The translations under genes and the position numbers were made by a program. Below are positions 1 through 9,750 of a stretch of DNA of 64,000 bases, piece after piece; position 1 is the stretch's first letter, and each line of letters opens with the position of its first letter. The notes under the pieces are model-generated. The model had not been told where the DNA came from and did not search any database. It worked only from the letters and a program-made list of their open reading frames with translations. Origin of the DNA: QVMM01 sp047030855 (GTDB lineage: Bacteria > Bacteroidota > Bacteroidia > Bacteroidales > Dysgonomonadaceae); NCBI GenBank assembly GCA_047030855.1, contig JBKYIJ010000009.1, positions 82,021 to 146,020 on the forward strand, read 5' to 3'.

Positions 1-30
1 GAAAATAAAGAGTAAATTCCATTCAAACAA

Positions 31-1487
31 ATGCTGAAAACAGAAGAAAACATAAAAGCAAGTGTAGATTGGCTGGTAGTAGCAGTCTATTTTATACTTG
101 TTTTCTGCGGTTGGTTCAGCATATATGGGGCAAGCTACGAATACGATCATGCCACAAGCATATTTGATTTGTCTACACGCGCAGGTTCACAGCTAATCTG
201 GATTGGAACATCTGCTGTTCTTGCTTTCATTCTTTTAAAATTAGACAGTAATTTATACGATGTTTTTGCTTATTTTATATATGCGTTCTTTATACTGTTG
301 CTGCTTCTGACCGTTTTTATTGCGCCAGATATCAAAGGATCCAGATCATGGCTGGTGATAACGAATTCGATCCGTATTCAGCCCGCTGAATTTGCGAAAT
401 TTGCCGTTGCTTTGGCTTTAGCCCGATTTATGAACGGTTACAACTTCAAATTGATGAAACCTAAGAGCCTGTTAATAATTGCTGCCTTAATAGGACTCCC
501 GATGGTACTCATTTTACTTCAGAAAGAAACCGGATCGGCATTAGTATATACGTCTTTTATCCTCGTGTTATACAGAGAAGGGTTGCCCGGAATATCTCTT
601 ATATTGATTGTCTGTTCTGTATTTTTGTTCGTTGTCGGGCTTAAATTCTCAGATGTGGATTTGGGGCTTATCACACAAGGAGAACTGATATGTTTTATTT
701 TCCTCATACTCGTTAGTGCATGCTTATTAATAGGATATCGGAAAGATTATAAAAATGCAGGAATTCTGGTATTAGGGCTTATTCTGATATACGGAATAAC
801 TTTTTTATTAACTGCTTTTACCATAAATATTGATTGGGGTTACATCGCAATAGCTACCATTGTATTGGCTATTGGTTTTTTGATTTTTCTGGCGAAAAAG
901 TATTGGTCTAAAACATACCTTTTTATTGCATTATTTATCTTATGCGGAATAGGGTTTGTAAGTTCTGTCGATTATGTTTTTTCCGACGTTCTGCAACCTC
1001 ATCAGCAAATGAGGATTAAAGTCTCCTTGGGAATGGAAGACGATCCAATGGGAGCAGGTTACAACGTAAATCAATCAAAGATTGCGATAGGTTCGGGAGG
1101 TTTTGCTGGAAAAGGTTTCTTAAACGGAACGCAAACCAAATTAAAATACGTCCCCGAACAGGATACAGATTTTATTTTTTGTACTGTGGGCGAAGAACAC
1201 GGGTTCGTTGGATCTGTCTTAATCCTGTCCTTGTTTTTAACGCTTATATTGAGATTAATATACTTAGCGGAAAGACAGAAAAATACATTCGGGCGAGTCT
1301 ATGGTTATAGCGTTGCCTCTATATTTCTTTTTTCACTTAACCATTAATATCGGTATGGTTATCGGAATATTACCTGTCATCGGGATACCACTTCCTTTTT
1401 TTTAGTTATGGTGGTTCGTCAATGTGGGGATTCACTATTCTGCTCTTCATTTTTCTCCGATTGGATATGTCAAGAAAAAGAAGATAA
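31..1487 (+). CDS. rodA: Rod-shape SEDS glycosyltransferase RodA (frameshifted as assembled)
   Basis: This is a polytopic SEDS-family membrane protein that polymerises peptidoglycan glycan strands with a class B PBP during cell elongation. It shows many hydrophobic segments and the family block VPEQDTDFIF followed by GEEHGF. The reading frame stops early at 1347. Removing one T from the T6 run at 1328-1333 and one T from the T8 run at 1396-1403 restores the conserved end (INIGMVIGILPVIGIPLPFF, then SYGGSSMWG) and a natural stop at 1487, giving about 484 residues. The two extra bases look like homopolymer errors. The frame GAA AAT AAA GAG TAA at 1-15 could be the end of the usual upstream gene mrdA (PBP2), but this is too short to call. 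RodA is preferred over FtsW from overall resemblance to Bacteroidales RodA. Confidence 0.9.
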
Positions 1488-1623
1488 TGTTTTTTATATT
1501 TATCATTTTAAATCTAAAAGTCTTTCTGAATAGGGAGACTTTTGTTTTTTTTACCATTTTTATAGAAACTATTACATGCGGAATGATGTTTAAACTATCT
1601 GAAGAACAATAAAAATAAAATAT

Positions 1624-2682
1624 ATGTCACTACTATTTAGTCCTGTTACAATTAATAAATTAAAACTCAAAAACAGAATAATAATGTCTCCTATGTGCCA
1701 ATATTCAGCCGAAGACGGTTTTGCAAACGATTGGCATTATGTACATTATGGGACGCGTGCAATCGGTGGTTGTGCAGCAATCATACAAGAAGCTACGGCA
1801 GTATCGCCCGAAGGAAGAATCAGTTATGCCGATTTAGGCATTTGGAAAGACGAACACATCAAACCTTTGTCGGAGATCGTAAAGTTTCTGGAAAAGCATG
1901 GAGCAGTCGCAGGAATACAGTTAGCGCATGCAGGAAGAAAAGCAAGCTGGGAAGTGCCTTGGAAAGGCGATAAACAGATTATAGGCAATGGCGGGTGGAA
2001 TACGATAGCACCGTCCGCTTTGTCTTTCACGCAAGGCAACAGTACGCCATTTGCTTTGGACAAAGAAGGAATAGAGAAAATCAAGCAGGAATTCAAAGAT
2101 GCAGCCAGGAGAGCTGTTAAGGCAGGATATAAGATATTAGAAATTCATGCCGCACACGGATATTTAATACATCAGTTCTTATCGCCTTTGTCAAATAAAA
2201 GAACGGATGAATACGGAGGTTCTTTCGAGAATCGTATAAGGTTATTACTCGACATTATCAATGAAATTAAGCCTTTGATAGATGACGAACATTCATTGTG
2301 GGTGCGTATTTCCGCAACCGATTGGGCGGAAGGCGGATGGACATTGAACGATTCGATTGCGTTATCCGAAATATTAAAGCAAAAGGGAGTGGATGTCGTT
2401 GACGTTTCCACAGGCGGTTCGGTTCCTCATGCAAAAATCACTACAGGACCGGGTTATCAGGTTCCGTTCGCCAGTGCAATAAAAAAAGACGTAGGAATAA
2501 CAACAGGAACAGTCGGCTTGATAACAACTGCTCTGCAGGCAGAAAATATATTGCAGAAAGGCGACGCCGATCTTATATTCATTGGCAGGCAATTGTTGAG
2601 AGATCCTTATTTTGCTTTGAACGCTTCAAAAGAACTCGATAACGATAACGCTATCGTTCCGATTCAGTATAAAAGAAGTTGA
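1624..2682 (+). CDS. namA: Old yellow enzyme family NADPH dehydrogenase (YqjM/NamA-like)
   Basis: This is an FMN-dependent ene-reductase with a TIM barrel, 352 residues, the normal length for the YqjM branch. Cys25 in MSPMCQYS matches the YqjM cysteine that tunes the flavin. His175 and His178 in EIHAAHGYL are the substrate-binding pair, and SPLSNKRTDEYGGS and the C-terminal FIGRQLLRDP are family blocks. It reduces activated C=C bonds using NAD(P)H; the physiological substrate cannot be told from sequence. It stands alone, 136 bases after rodA, and is followed by the tex promoter region. The start ATG gives the canonical N-terminus. Confidence 0.93.
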   Translation: MSLLFSPVTINKLKLKNRIIMSPMCQYSAEDGFANDWHYVHYGTRAIGGCAAIIQEATAVSPEGRISYADLGIWKDEHIKPLSEIVKFLEKHGAVAGIQLAHAGRKASWEVPWKGDKQIIGNGGWNTIAPSALSFTQGNSTPFALDKEGIEKIKQEFKDAARRAVKAGYKILEIHAAHGYLIHQFLSPLSNKRTDEYGGSFENRIRLLLDIINEIKPLIDDEHSLWVRISATDWAEGGWTLNDSIALSEILKQKGVDVVDVSTGGSVPHAKITTGPGYQVPFASAIKKDVGITTGTVGLITTALQAENILQKGDADLIFIGRQLLRDPYFALNASKELDNDNAIVPIQYKRS

Positions 2683-2716
2683 TATTTTCTTATACTACGC
2701 CAATTTTAATTAGAAT

Positions 2717-2758
2717 TACATAAAGATATGAGCACAAATTCAATCATATCTTTATGTA
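2717..2758. repeat. Perfect 15-bp inverted repeat upstream of tex
   Basis: The arm TACATAAAGATATGA (2717-2731) is exactly complementary to TCATATCTTTATGTA (2744-2758), with a 12-base spacer. The right arm overlaps the start of the tex -7 box at 2757. There is no T-tract after the right arm, so it is not a classical terminator for the reductase gene. It could be an operator for tex or an mRNA 3'-end stabiliser. Confidence 0.75.
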
Positions 2759-2764
2759 TCTTTG
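2757..2764 (+). promoter_or_regulatory. Bacteroidetes-type -7 element TATCTTTG for tex
   Basis: TATCTTTG matches the Bacteroidetes -7 consensus TAnnTTTG. Transcription would start near 2770, downstream of the in-frame TTG at 2762, which supports ATG 2783 as the tex start. No convincing -33 TTTG is seen at the usual distance. Confidence 0.6.
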
Positions 2765-2782
2765 TCTGTAAAAATAACAGAT

Positions 2783-4912
2783 ATGACAATCTTCAGCATA
2801 ATAGCCAATTTTACAAACATTGCGGAAAATCAGATAAAAAAAACGATCGGCCTTCTTGACGAAGGAGCAACGATACCTTTCATCAGCCGTTATCGCAAAG
2901 AAGTCACAGGAGGGCTCAACGAAGTACAAATCGCAAACATAAAAGAACATTACGATAAAATCTGTGAATTGAAAAAGCGGAAAGAAACTATCCTAAAATC
3001 AATCGAGGAACAGGAGAAACTAACCGATGAATTACGCGAAAGAATAGATAATTGCTGGAACTCGACAGAACTTGAAGACATCTACCTGCCATATAAACCC
3101 AAACGACAAACAAGAGCTGAAATAGCGCGCAAGAAAGGACTGGAGCCTTTCGCAAAAATCATTATGTCGCAAAACAACATTGATGTGGAATCCAAAGCCT
3201 TAGCTTTCGTAAAAGGCGAAGTAGAAAGTGCAAAGGATGCAATATCGGGAGCATGTGATATTATAGCCGAATGGGTGAATGAAGACGAATATGCACGAAA
3301 TTCTATCCGAAATCTGTTTAACCGGGAGGCGGAAATCACTTCAAAAGTAGCTAAAGGAAAAGAAGAGGAAGGAGATAAATACAGGGATTATTTCGATTTT
3401 TCGGAAAAGCTGAGCAGGTGTAGCTCTCATCGCATATTAGCGATGCGTCGGGGTGAAAATGAAGGTTTTCTGAAAGTAAGCATTTCTCCCGATGACGAAA
3501 ATGCGATAGAACGGTTAAATAAAAGATTCGTAAAAGGACGGAACGAAACATCGGAATATGTAGAGAGTGCTGTAAAAGACGCTTACAAACGCTTGCTTAA
3601 ACCCTCAATCGAAACTGAATTTGCAGCCCTGTCAAAAGAAAAAGCAGATGAAGAAGCAATCCACGTATTCGCCGAAAATCTGCGTCAATTACTGCTGGCT
3701 CCTCCGTTGGGACAAAAACGTATTTTAGGAATTGATCCCGGATACAGGACAGGTTGTAAACTTGTTTGCCTTGACGCCGAAGGGAATCTTCTTCATAACG
3801 AAACGATATATCCTCATCCGCCACAGAACGAGCGGACTAAAGCAGGAAGCAAAGTAATTAAGCTCGTTTCGACTTACAACATAGACGCTATTGCAATCGG
3901 CAACGGTACGGCAAGCCGCGAAACTGAAAATTTCATAACAAACCTTCGATACGAAAAAGAAGTAAAAGTTTTCGTCGTAAGCGAAAATGGTGCGTCGGTT
4001 TATTCCGCATCACAAACTGCCCGTGAGGAATTTCCCGATTATGATGTTACCGTACGAGGAGCTGTATCAATCGGAAGAAGATTGATGGATCCTCTTGCCG
4101 AATTGGTTAAGATCGATCCGAAGGCGATTGGTGTCGGGCAATATCAGCATGATGTAGATCAGAATAAATTAAAAAAGTCCCTCGATCTTACGGTCGAAAG
4201 TTGCGTCAACCTCGTCGGCGTGAATGTAAATACAGCAAGCAAGCATCTCCTGACCTACATTTCGGGCTTAGGTCCTACCCTCGCCCAGAATATTGTGGAT
4301 TACAGGGCGAAGAACGGAGCTTTTCAATCACGTAAGGAATTGATGAAAGTGGCGAGAATGGGCGAAAAAGTGTTTGAACAGAGTGCAGGCTTTTTACGGA
4401 TAGCCGATGCAAAGAATCCTCTCGACAACTCGGCTGTACACCCTGAAAGTTATCATATTGTGGAGCAGATGGCAAAAGACCTTAACTGTTCGGTCAGTGA
4501 TCTTATCGAAAATAAGGAACTTAAAAAATCTCTCGATCTTGAAAAATACATAACCGACAAAGTCGGGCTTCCTACACTTAACGACATTCTGTCCGAGCTC
4601 GATAAACCGGGACGCGATCCGCGTAAAACGATAAAAACGTTTGAGTTCGATCCCAGTGTAAAATCTATTGCCGATTTAAAGGAAAATATGATATTGCCCG
4701 GAATCATTACAAACATAACCAATTTCGGATGCTTTGTCGATGTAGGCATCAAGGAAAACGGACTGGTTCATATTTCGGAGCTTGCCGACAGGTTTGTTTC
4801 AGATCCTACGGAAGTGGTTTCGCTTCATCAATATGTTAAAGTCAAGGTTTTATCAGTCGATACAGAGCGAAAACGCGTTGCCCTGACAATGAAAGGAATC
4901 GTTCAGGATTAA
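2783..4912 (+). CDS. tex: Tex family RNA-binding transcription accessory protein
   Basis: This is a cytoplasmic nucleic-acid binding protein of the Tex/Spt6-like family, about 709 residues. In order it has the N-terminal helical Tex domain, a YqgF/RNase H-like fold from about residue 310 (RILGIDPGYRTG), helix-hairpin-helix segments (YISGLGPTLAQNIVDYR), and a C-terminal S1 domain from about residue 636 (GIITNITNFGCFVDVG). An in-frame TTG lies at 2762, but it sits inside the -7 box, so ATG 2783 is chosen. The gene converges with the TPR gene; the two stop codons overlap (tex TAA 4910-4912, TPR stop on 4909-4911). Confidence 0.95.
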   Translation: MTIFSIIANFTNIAENQIKKTIGLLDEGATIPFISRYRKEVTGGLNEVQIANIKEHYDKICELKKRKETILKSIEEQEKLTDELRERIDNCWNSTELEDIYLPYKPKRQTRAEIARKKGLEPFAKIIMSQNNIDVESKALAFVKGEVESAKDAISGACDIIAEWVNEDEYARNSIRNLFNREAEITSKVAKGKEEEGDKYRDYFDFSEKLSRCSSHRILAMRRGENEGFLKVSISPDDENAIERLNKRFVKGRNETSEYVESAVKDAYKRLLKPSIETEFAALSKEKADEEAIHVFAENLRQLLLAPPLGQKRILGIDPGYRTGCKLVCLDAEGNLLHNETIYPHPPQNERTKAGSKVIKLVSTYNIDAIAIGNGTASRETENFITNLRYEKEVKVFVVSENGASVYSASQTAREEFPDYDVTVRGAVSIGRRLMDPLAELVKIDPKAIGVGQYQHDVDQNKLKKSLDLTVESCVNLVGVNVNTASKHLLTYISGLGPTLAQNIVDYRAKNGAFQSRKELMKVARMGEKVFEQSAGFLRIADAKNPLDNSAVHPESYHIVEQMAKDLNCSVSDLIENKELKKSLDLEKYITDKVGLPTLNDILSELDKPGRDPRKTIKTFEFDPSVKSIADLKENMILPGIITNITNFGCFVDVGIKENGLVHISELADRFVSDPTEVVSLHQYVKVKVLSVDTERKRVALTMKGIVQD

Positions 4913-7145
4913 TCCAGTTTGTACCTGAGTTCGTCGAACAATACAGGGAAAAACTTTTCGTCAATTCCTACTTTTACCAACTCGTCCTTATCTGCCATAA
5001 AAAGACGGATAAATTCGTCTATTGATTCACCCTTTAAAGCTGAAACGGTATTCATATAATAATCCAGAGCAATCTTTTTATTATTCAATGCCAGCTCAGT
5101 ATGCCCTGCATTCAGATAGTCGTGAACGGTAGGTTTATCGGCTATAATCTTTTGATAATACTTTTGCGCAACATCAAATTTCTTCATCAGAAATGATGTC
5201 CATGCTATCGGACGCCAAGCCTTCGAATTGTCTCCCCCTTCAAGAAGTTCGACTTTAAAATAGGCATTTACCGCTTTATCATAATCTCCCGTGTCAAGAT
5301 AGCAATGCCCGATGTTAAGCTCTACGGATATATTATCAATGGTAAGGGTTTGCAATTTTTTGTAATATTCGATTGCTTTTTCGGGCTGTTTTAAAGAACG
5401 ATACAATTGTGTTATTCGTTTCAATGTCCAAGTATTGTCAGCCGACAACAGATCAGCCTGCAAATATGCCTGCAAAGCTCCTTCCTGATTATTCAACATT
5501 TGCCTGCAATATCCTATCTTCTGCCAGATATTTGCATCTATTTCGCCTTTCTCTGTTATAAGTTCATAGATATGCAACGCTTCCGCAAAAAAAATTCTTA
5601 TCGAAGCAATAAATTGCTACCTGCTTCATATCCTGCAATTCAGAGATAAAGGGCGCTATCGACTTTTTTATCATAAAAGTTGATCCGCAGATTGAAAATA
5701 TCAAGAAAATTATTTTTTAAAGAATACAGTTTTATGAATCTGTATAAGTTCTGAATATACTGATTCGATATAATTTCATCATTAACGGAAGAATTCAGTT
5801 CCATAGCCTCTTTCTGCAATTGTTTCATTTCTTCGGATTCTGCTCCGAAACGTTGAAGCATAAGGTTTCGCTGGCTTTCGGGAAGTTGAAGCAGGCTGAA
5901 ACAAAAGGAATATTTATCGGAATCGCACATATGTCCCGATGCCAATATCGCCTTATACAACAGGCTACCCGACTCTGCATCGGGAAAAAGGCTTTGCAGT
6001 TCGGAATACGTAGTATCGAAAGGCAAAAACCAATTGCTCATTTCCGAGAAAAAAGGAAAAGATTTCAGATTGGAGAATGTCGAATGGAATACGTCTGCTC
6101 CTTCCATCTGCAGATTCGAATACTCTTGCAGTTTATCAGCCAAACCCGAATTTTCCAACTCTTTTTTCCATTCGGGATTTTTTTCGGAAAAGTCGTCCGT
6201 CATTCCCATCAGATCATCCATATTCAGTTTTTTACCTGCTAAAGTATTGAAACGTAACATTTCGGGAATGATTTCATCGGTGATCCGTTTGCTTATCTTT
6301 TCTGTTTCGCGGGAACGGATCAATTGCTTTATAACGGTAATTACGGATTTACGAAAATACGGGCTCTCCGACAAAGATTCCAATTGTTGTTTACAATCAG
6401 TATAAAAAGCCAAACGTACATCGTACATCTGCAATAAGATGATAAGCCCGACAACGGCACGTTGGCTCAACACAGGTTTATCTTCATATGTACAGATATC
6501 CATCAATAATTTTATTTTCCTGTTGTCGAAACGATGGAAAAGATTAAGTGTAAGCGCCGATATAAACAGGCATTTCTCGCGTTCTCTTATATCTATACTG
6601 TCTATAAAATCTCTGTATTGCAGGATACTGTCATCATCGGCTCTTGGAGAAACAAATACCATATTGAACATTTCTGCAGCTATGCGTTCTCTTTTCACTG
6701 ATAGTTTTCTCAATTCACTCTGCTTCTGATCTCCATTGTCCAGCAAATCGGTTAAGGCAATCGAATCGCAGACATCTTTCAATTGATTTTTAAAATCCGA
6801 AAGATTTACCTGAGGTTTGATCGAATTTATGCGCGCTTTCTCGTAAAAAACATTCGATGATGTTGACATCAATAGCTCATCCGTGATGTTATCAGTCAAT
6901 TCAAACAGCTTACGTACAATATCATTATACATATTATCAAATTGAGGATCGTTGATCCTTTCAAACTGATAATGCAGCATATATTTATAGTTTGTATCGA
7001 GTTCGTTCAGATTTTCCGAAATATGCCAATCTTGCAGATTGATTGCCAATTTTGTCAATTCCTCAATGACGTCTTTTATCTGTCTTTTTGACAGTTTGAG
7101 AAGTATATCTTTCTTTTTGTTTACAATGTCAGTAGAATTATTCAT
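4909..7145 (-). CDS. Large TPR-repeat protein (two frameshifts as assembled)
   Basis: As assembled this is split in two: an N-terminal part down to 5640 and a C-terminal TPR part from 5577. Reading the complement, removing one A from the A6 run (plus-strand T6 near 5665) and one T from the T8 run (plus-strand A8 at 5587-5594) joins them in one frame through SELQDMKQVAIYCFDKNFF then AEALHIYELI, giving about 744 residues. The C-terminal 250 residues hold tetratricopeptide repeats (EKAIEYYKKL, LNIGHCYLDTGDYDKAVNAYF). The N-terminal 500 residues are helical and unrecognised. ATG 7145 is the start because GGAGG lies about 10 bases upstream; a TTG at 7163 is rejected. It follows the antiporter gene closely and may be cotranscribed. 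The function is unknown; protein-protein scaffolding is inferred from the TPRs only. Confidence 0.8.
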
Positions 7146-7168
7146 ATTCAGAGATTCCTCCAATTAAC

Positions 7169-9457
7169 TTAGTTATTGTTGTCAATAATTAAAGCAGAAG
7201 GAATGCTTTTTTTCCATGCAAAATCAGACTCGTGCAGCTTTCTCCAGCTATTCAGACTGATCAGAATCAGATCTTGTTTTTGCAATATATCACTACCTAT
7301 CAATATGTTATTATTCCAAAGCAAGAATAAGTAGGGGTTAATTTCTTTAATAGCTCTTACGCTTTTTATAAAATCAATAGACTTGTCGGACAATCCTATT
7401 GCATCCCAAAGGGTTATTCTGACGTAGGAATTACGGGCAAGCTTTTCCATATACTCGCCGATAAACATATCATTTTCATCAAAGATCGGAATAAAGACAT
7501 TCTTTATGCTTTCCAATCCTTTATCAATAAATATGCCAACAGGCAGATCGCTTTTTGCAATAATCATCTGAATATTGTCGTCCAAACCCGATCTTATCAG
7601 CGACGAACGTTTATTATGAAGAATTTTTGCAATTATAATATTCGGAATACTAACCAGTTTGTTCGACAATCCGATCAGATTTCCTAAAATATTACCTTCA
7701 TAAATAGAATCCGATTCTCCTATTAATAATAAGTCGTACTCACCCTTATTAGCGATCTTCGCCACTTTTACGTTTGTTTCGGAAGAAACTTCAAAAACAG
7801 GGATGACAGGCTGATGAAGTTTTTCGGCTTCTTCTATAACAGGATCGAACGTATCATGCTCCTCCTGATCTATATTGTACTGATATAAGTTGTTTCCCTG
7901 CGATAAGTGCAGTAAAGTCAGTTCTGTGTTGGATTGTTCCCGTTTAACAAAGCTGTTAGCCAACAAAAGTAATTTTTTACCCATTTCGGAATTTTCGAAA
8001 GAGATGATCATTCTATACTTTTTCTTTGCCGAAACGGCATCTTTGACATCGGGTTTTCCTTTAAACAAACGATCTATCAAATCGAGCGTAGGACTGGTCA
8101 TAAAGGTAGTCGTAAGCGCCATTACAACCATCATGGCGAATATCTGCGGAGGAAAAACGCCCAGATCGTAACCGATATTCAGAACGACAAGTTCCATCAA
8201 TCCTCGGGTATTCATCAAGGTCCCTATTGTCAGACTATTACGCCATGTTTGTCCCGTAAAACGGGCAGCCAGCATCGTCCCTCCGAACTTGCCTACGACA
8301 GCTACCAAAACTATACCTCCGCAAACACCCCAAAGATAGCTGTCGTTCAACAATCCTATCTGCGTCCTTAAACCTGTATATACAAAAAATAAAGGCAGCA
8401 ACAGAACCAAAGAAACATCTTCGATCTTCTCAATAAACAGCTTTCTGAAATTAAGATTAGGAGGCATAATCACTCCTGTTAAAAAAGCGCCGAACAAGGC
8501 GTGTATGCCTATAACTTCGGTTGTGTAAGCAGATAAAAACAATATAATAAAAAAGATTCCGATTATTGATTTTGAGATAATGTTCCTCGACGTTTGTAAG
8601 TCGGCTATCCTTTTAAGGAAAGGACGAACCAGTCCGAACATTACCATAATATACAGTATCGTCGTAATAATCGTAAATATTGCACTCGCAAAACTGCCCG
8701 CTTTTACTACGGCAATGATAGCCGCCAGCAAACACCAAGCCGTTATGTCGTCAAAAGCGGCGCATGTTATAACAAAAGCTCCCAAAGGAGTTTTGTTTAT
8801 TCCACGCTCATGGATAATGCGCGCCATTACGGGAAAAGCGGCAATACTCATCGCAACGCCCATAAACAAAGAAAAAGAAAGAAAACTGGTATGCTGATAA
8901 GCAAAATGATTATATACGATATATGAAAGAATTACGCCTAACGTAAAAGGTATAATTATCCCCGCATGGCTTATGACAATGGCGTCATTGGCTTTATTCT
9001 TCAAAACTTTAAAATCCAGTTCCAGACCGACAATAAACATGAACAAAATCAAGCCTATCTGGCTCAGTAAAGAAATGTTGGATAATGACGATTCGGGAAA
9101 AATAAACGCTGAAACTTCGGGGAAATATAAGCCTAACAACGAGGGACCTAAAACAACTCCCGCGATAATTTCACCTACAACTGTCGGTTGCCCTATTTTT
9201 TTACATATCCAGCCGAAAATACGAACAACGATCAGTATGGCTACAATCTGAAACAGAAGAATCGAAAGCGGATGCATAATACTGTCCCACAGGCTGTAAA
9301 GAAAGTTTCTCCAAGCCGAACCCTCACCCATAACAGGATGCAGTATCTCATTCGGATCTTCCAGATATTCTTTCCCCAGAGATTGGAATATATATATAAC
9401 AACCGATAATACTCCAATTATAGAGACATAAAAAATAAGATTCTTATGTTTCTTCAT
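7169..9457 (-). CDS. Cation/proton antiporter of the CPA2 family with a cytosolic Usp-like tail
   Basis: This 762-residue inner-membrane protein exchanges Na+ or K+ for H+. After one N-terminal membrane segment, about a dozen segments follow between residues 55 and 440, with Na_H_Exchanger-type blocks (VGEIIAGVVLGPSLLG, QIGLILFMFIVGLELD, HALFGAFLTGVIMPP, MNTRGLMELVVLNIG). Residues about 460-762 are soluble and resemble universal stress protein-like regulatory domains (YDLLLIGES). There is no TrkA-N domain, which separates it from KefB/KefC. A GGAGG motif for the next gene lies just past its stop, suggesting coupling to the TPR gene. The ion specificity is not readable. Confidence 0.9.
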   Translation of the reverse strand: MKKHKNLIFYVSIIGVLSVVIYIFQSLGKEYLEDPNEILHPVMGEGSAWRNFLYSLWDSIMHPLSILLFQIVAILIVVRIFGWICKKIGQPTVVGEIIAGVVLGPSLLGLYFPEVSAFIFPESSLSNISLLSQIGLILFMFIVGLELDFKVLKNKANDAIVISHAGIIIPFTLGVILSYIVYNHFAYQHTSFLSFSLFMGVAMSIAAFPVMARIIHERGINKTPLGAFVITCAAFDDITAWCLLAAIIAVVKAGSFASAIFTIITTILYIMVMFGLVRPFLKRIADLQTSRNIISKSIIGIFFIILFLSAYTTEVIGIHALFGAFLTGVIMPPNLNFRKLFIEKIEDVSLVLLLPLFFVYTGLRTQIGLLNDSYLWGVCGGIVLVAVVGKFGGTMLAARFTGQTWRNSLTIGTLMNTRGLMELVVLNIGYDLGVFPPQIFAMMVVMALTTTFMTSPTLDLIDRLFKGKPDVKDAVSAKKKYRMIISFENSEMGKKLLLLANSFVKREQSNTELTLLHLSQGNNLYQYNIDQEEHDTFDPVIEEAEKLHQPVIPVFEVSSETNVKVAKIANKGEYDLLLIGESDSIYEGNILGNLIGLSNKLVSIPNIIIAKILHNKRSSLIRSGLDDNIQMIIAKSDLPVGIFIDKGLESIKNVFIPIFDENDMFIGEYMEKLARNSYVRITLWDAIGLSDKSIDFIKSVRAIKEINPYLFLLWNNNILIGSDILQKQDLILISLNSWRKLHESDFAWKKSIPSALIIDNNN

Positions 9458-9580
9458 ATTTCAATGTAAAACTAATGCAAATATAAAGTTTTCATTTATA
9501 AAAATCGGCAGAGAACAAGAAACAATAATTAATTCTGACAGAATAATATAACTTCGGCAGGACAATTTGGCACATTAAAT

Positions 9581-9655
9581 GTTAAAATAGCAATAACATG
9601 CCTTTTTGACGTTAAACCCTGTTAAGCTGTTTTTTAACAGGTTAAAAGTGTTAAA
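9581..9655. repeat. Phased GTTAAA repeats with a hairpin upstream of degP
   Basis: GTTAAA starts at 9581, 9611 and 9641, exactly 30 bases apart, with a fourth copy at 9650. Between the second and third copies lies an inverted repeat, CCTGTTAA (9618-9625) and TTAACAGG (9634-9641). The block ends about 40 bases before the degP -7 box, where an activator or repressor could bind. Apart from this block and the promoter, I see nothing in the 293 bases between the antiporter and degP. Confidence 0.6.
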
Positions 9656-9695
9656 AAAATAGTTTTAACATATCCGATTGAATGATTTTTGTCTG

Positions 9696-9703
9696 TACAT
9701 TTG
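9696..9703 (+). promoter_or_regulatory. -7 element TACATTTG for degP
   Basis: TACATTTG fits TAnnTTTG and lies 47 bases before the degP ATG. No good -33 TTTG is present at 19-21 bases, which may mean the promoter depends on an activator at the GTTAAA repeats. Confidence 0.5.
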
Positions 9704-9750
9704 AGTAAAAATATTCAGAAAAATAATAATACTATAAAATTCGGATAAAT

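Noticed and set aside
1424..1612. Separate small gene after rodA
   Set aside because: It is an out-of-frame shadow of the restored rodA end and the intergenic region.
2762..2782. TTG start for tex
   Set aside because: The TTG is inside the TATCTTTG -7 box; transcription would begin downstream of it. ATG 2783 fits the family N-terminus.
7146..7163. TTG start of the TPR gene
   Set aside because: It overlaps the GGAGG ribosome binding site of the better ATG at 7145.
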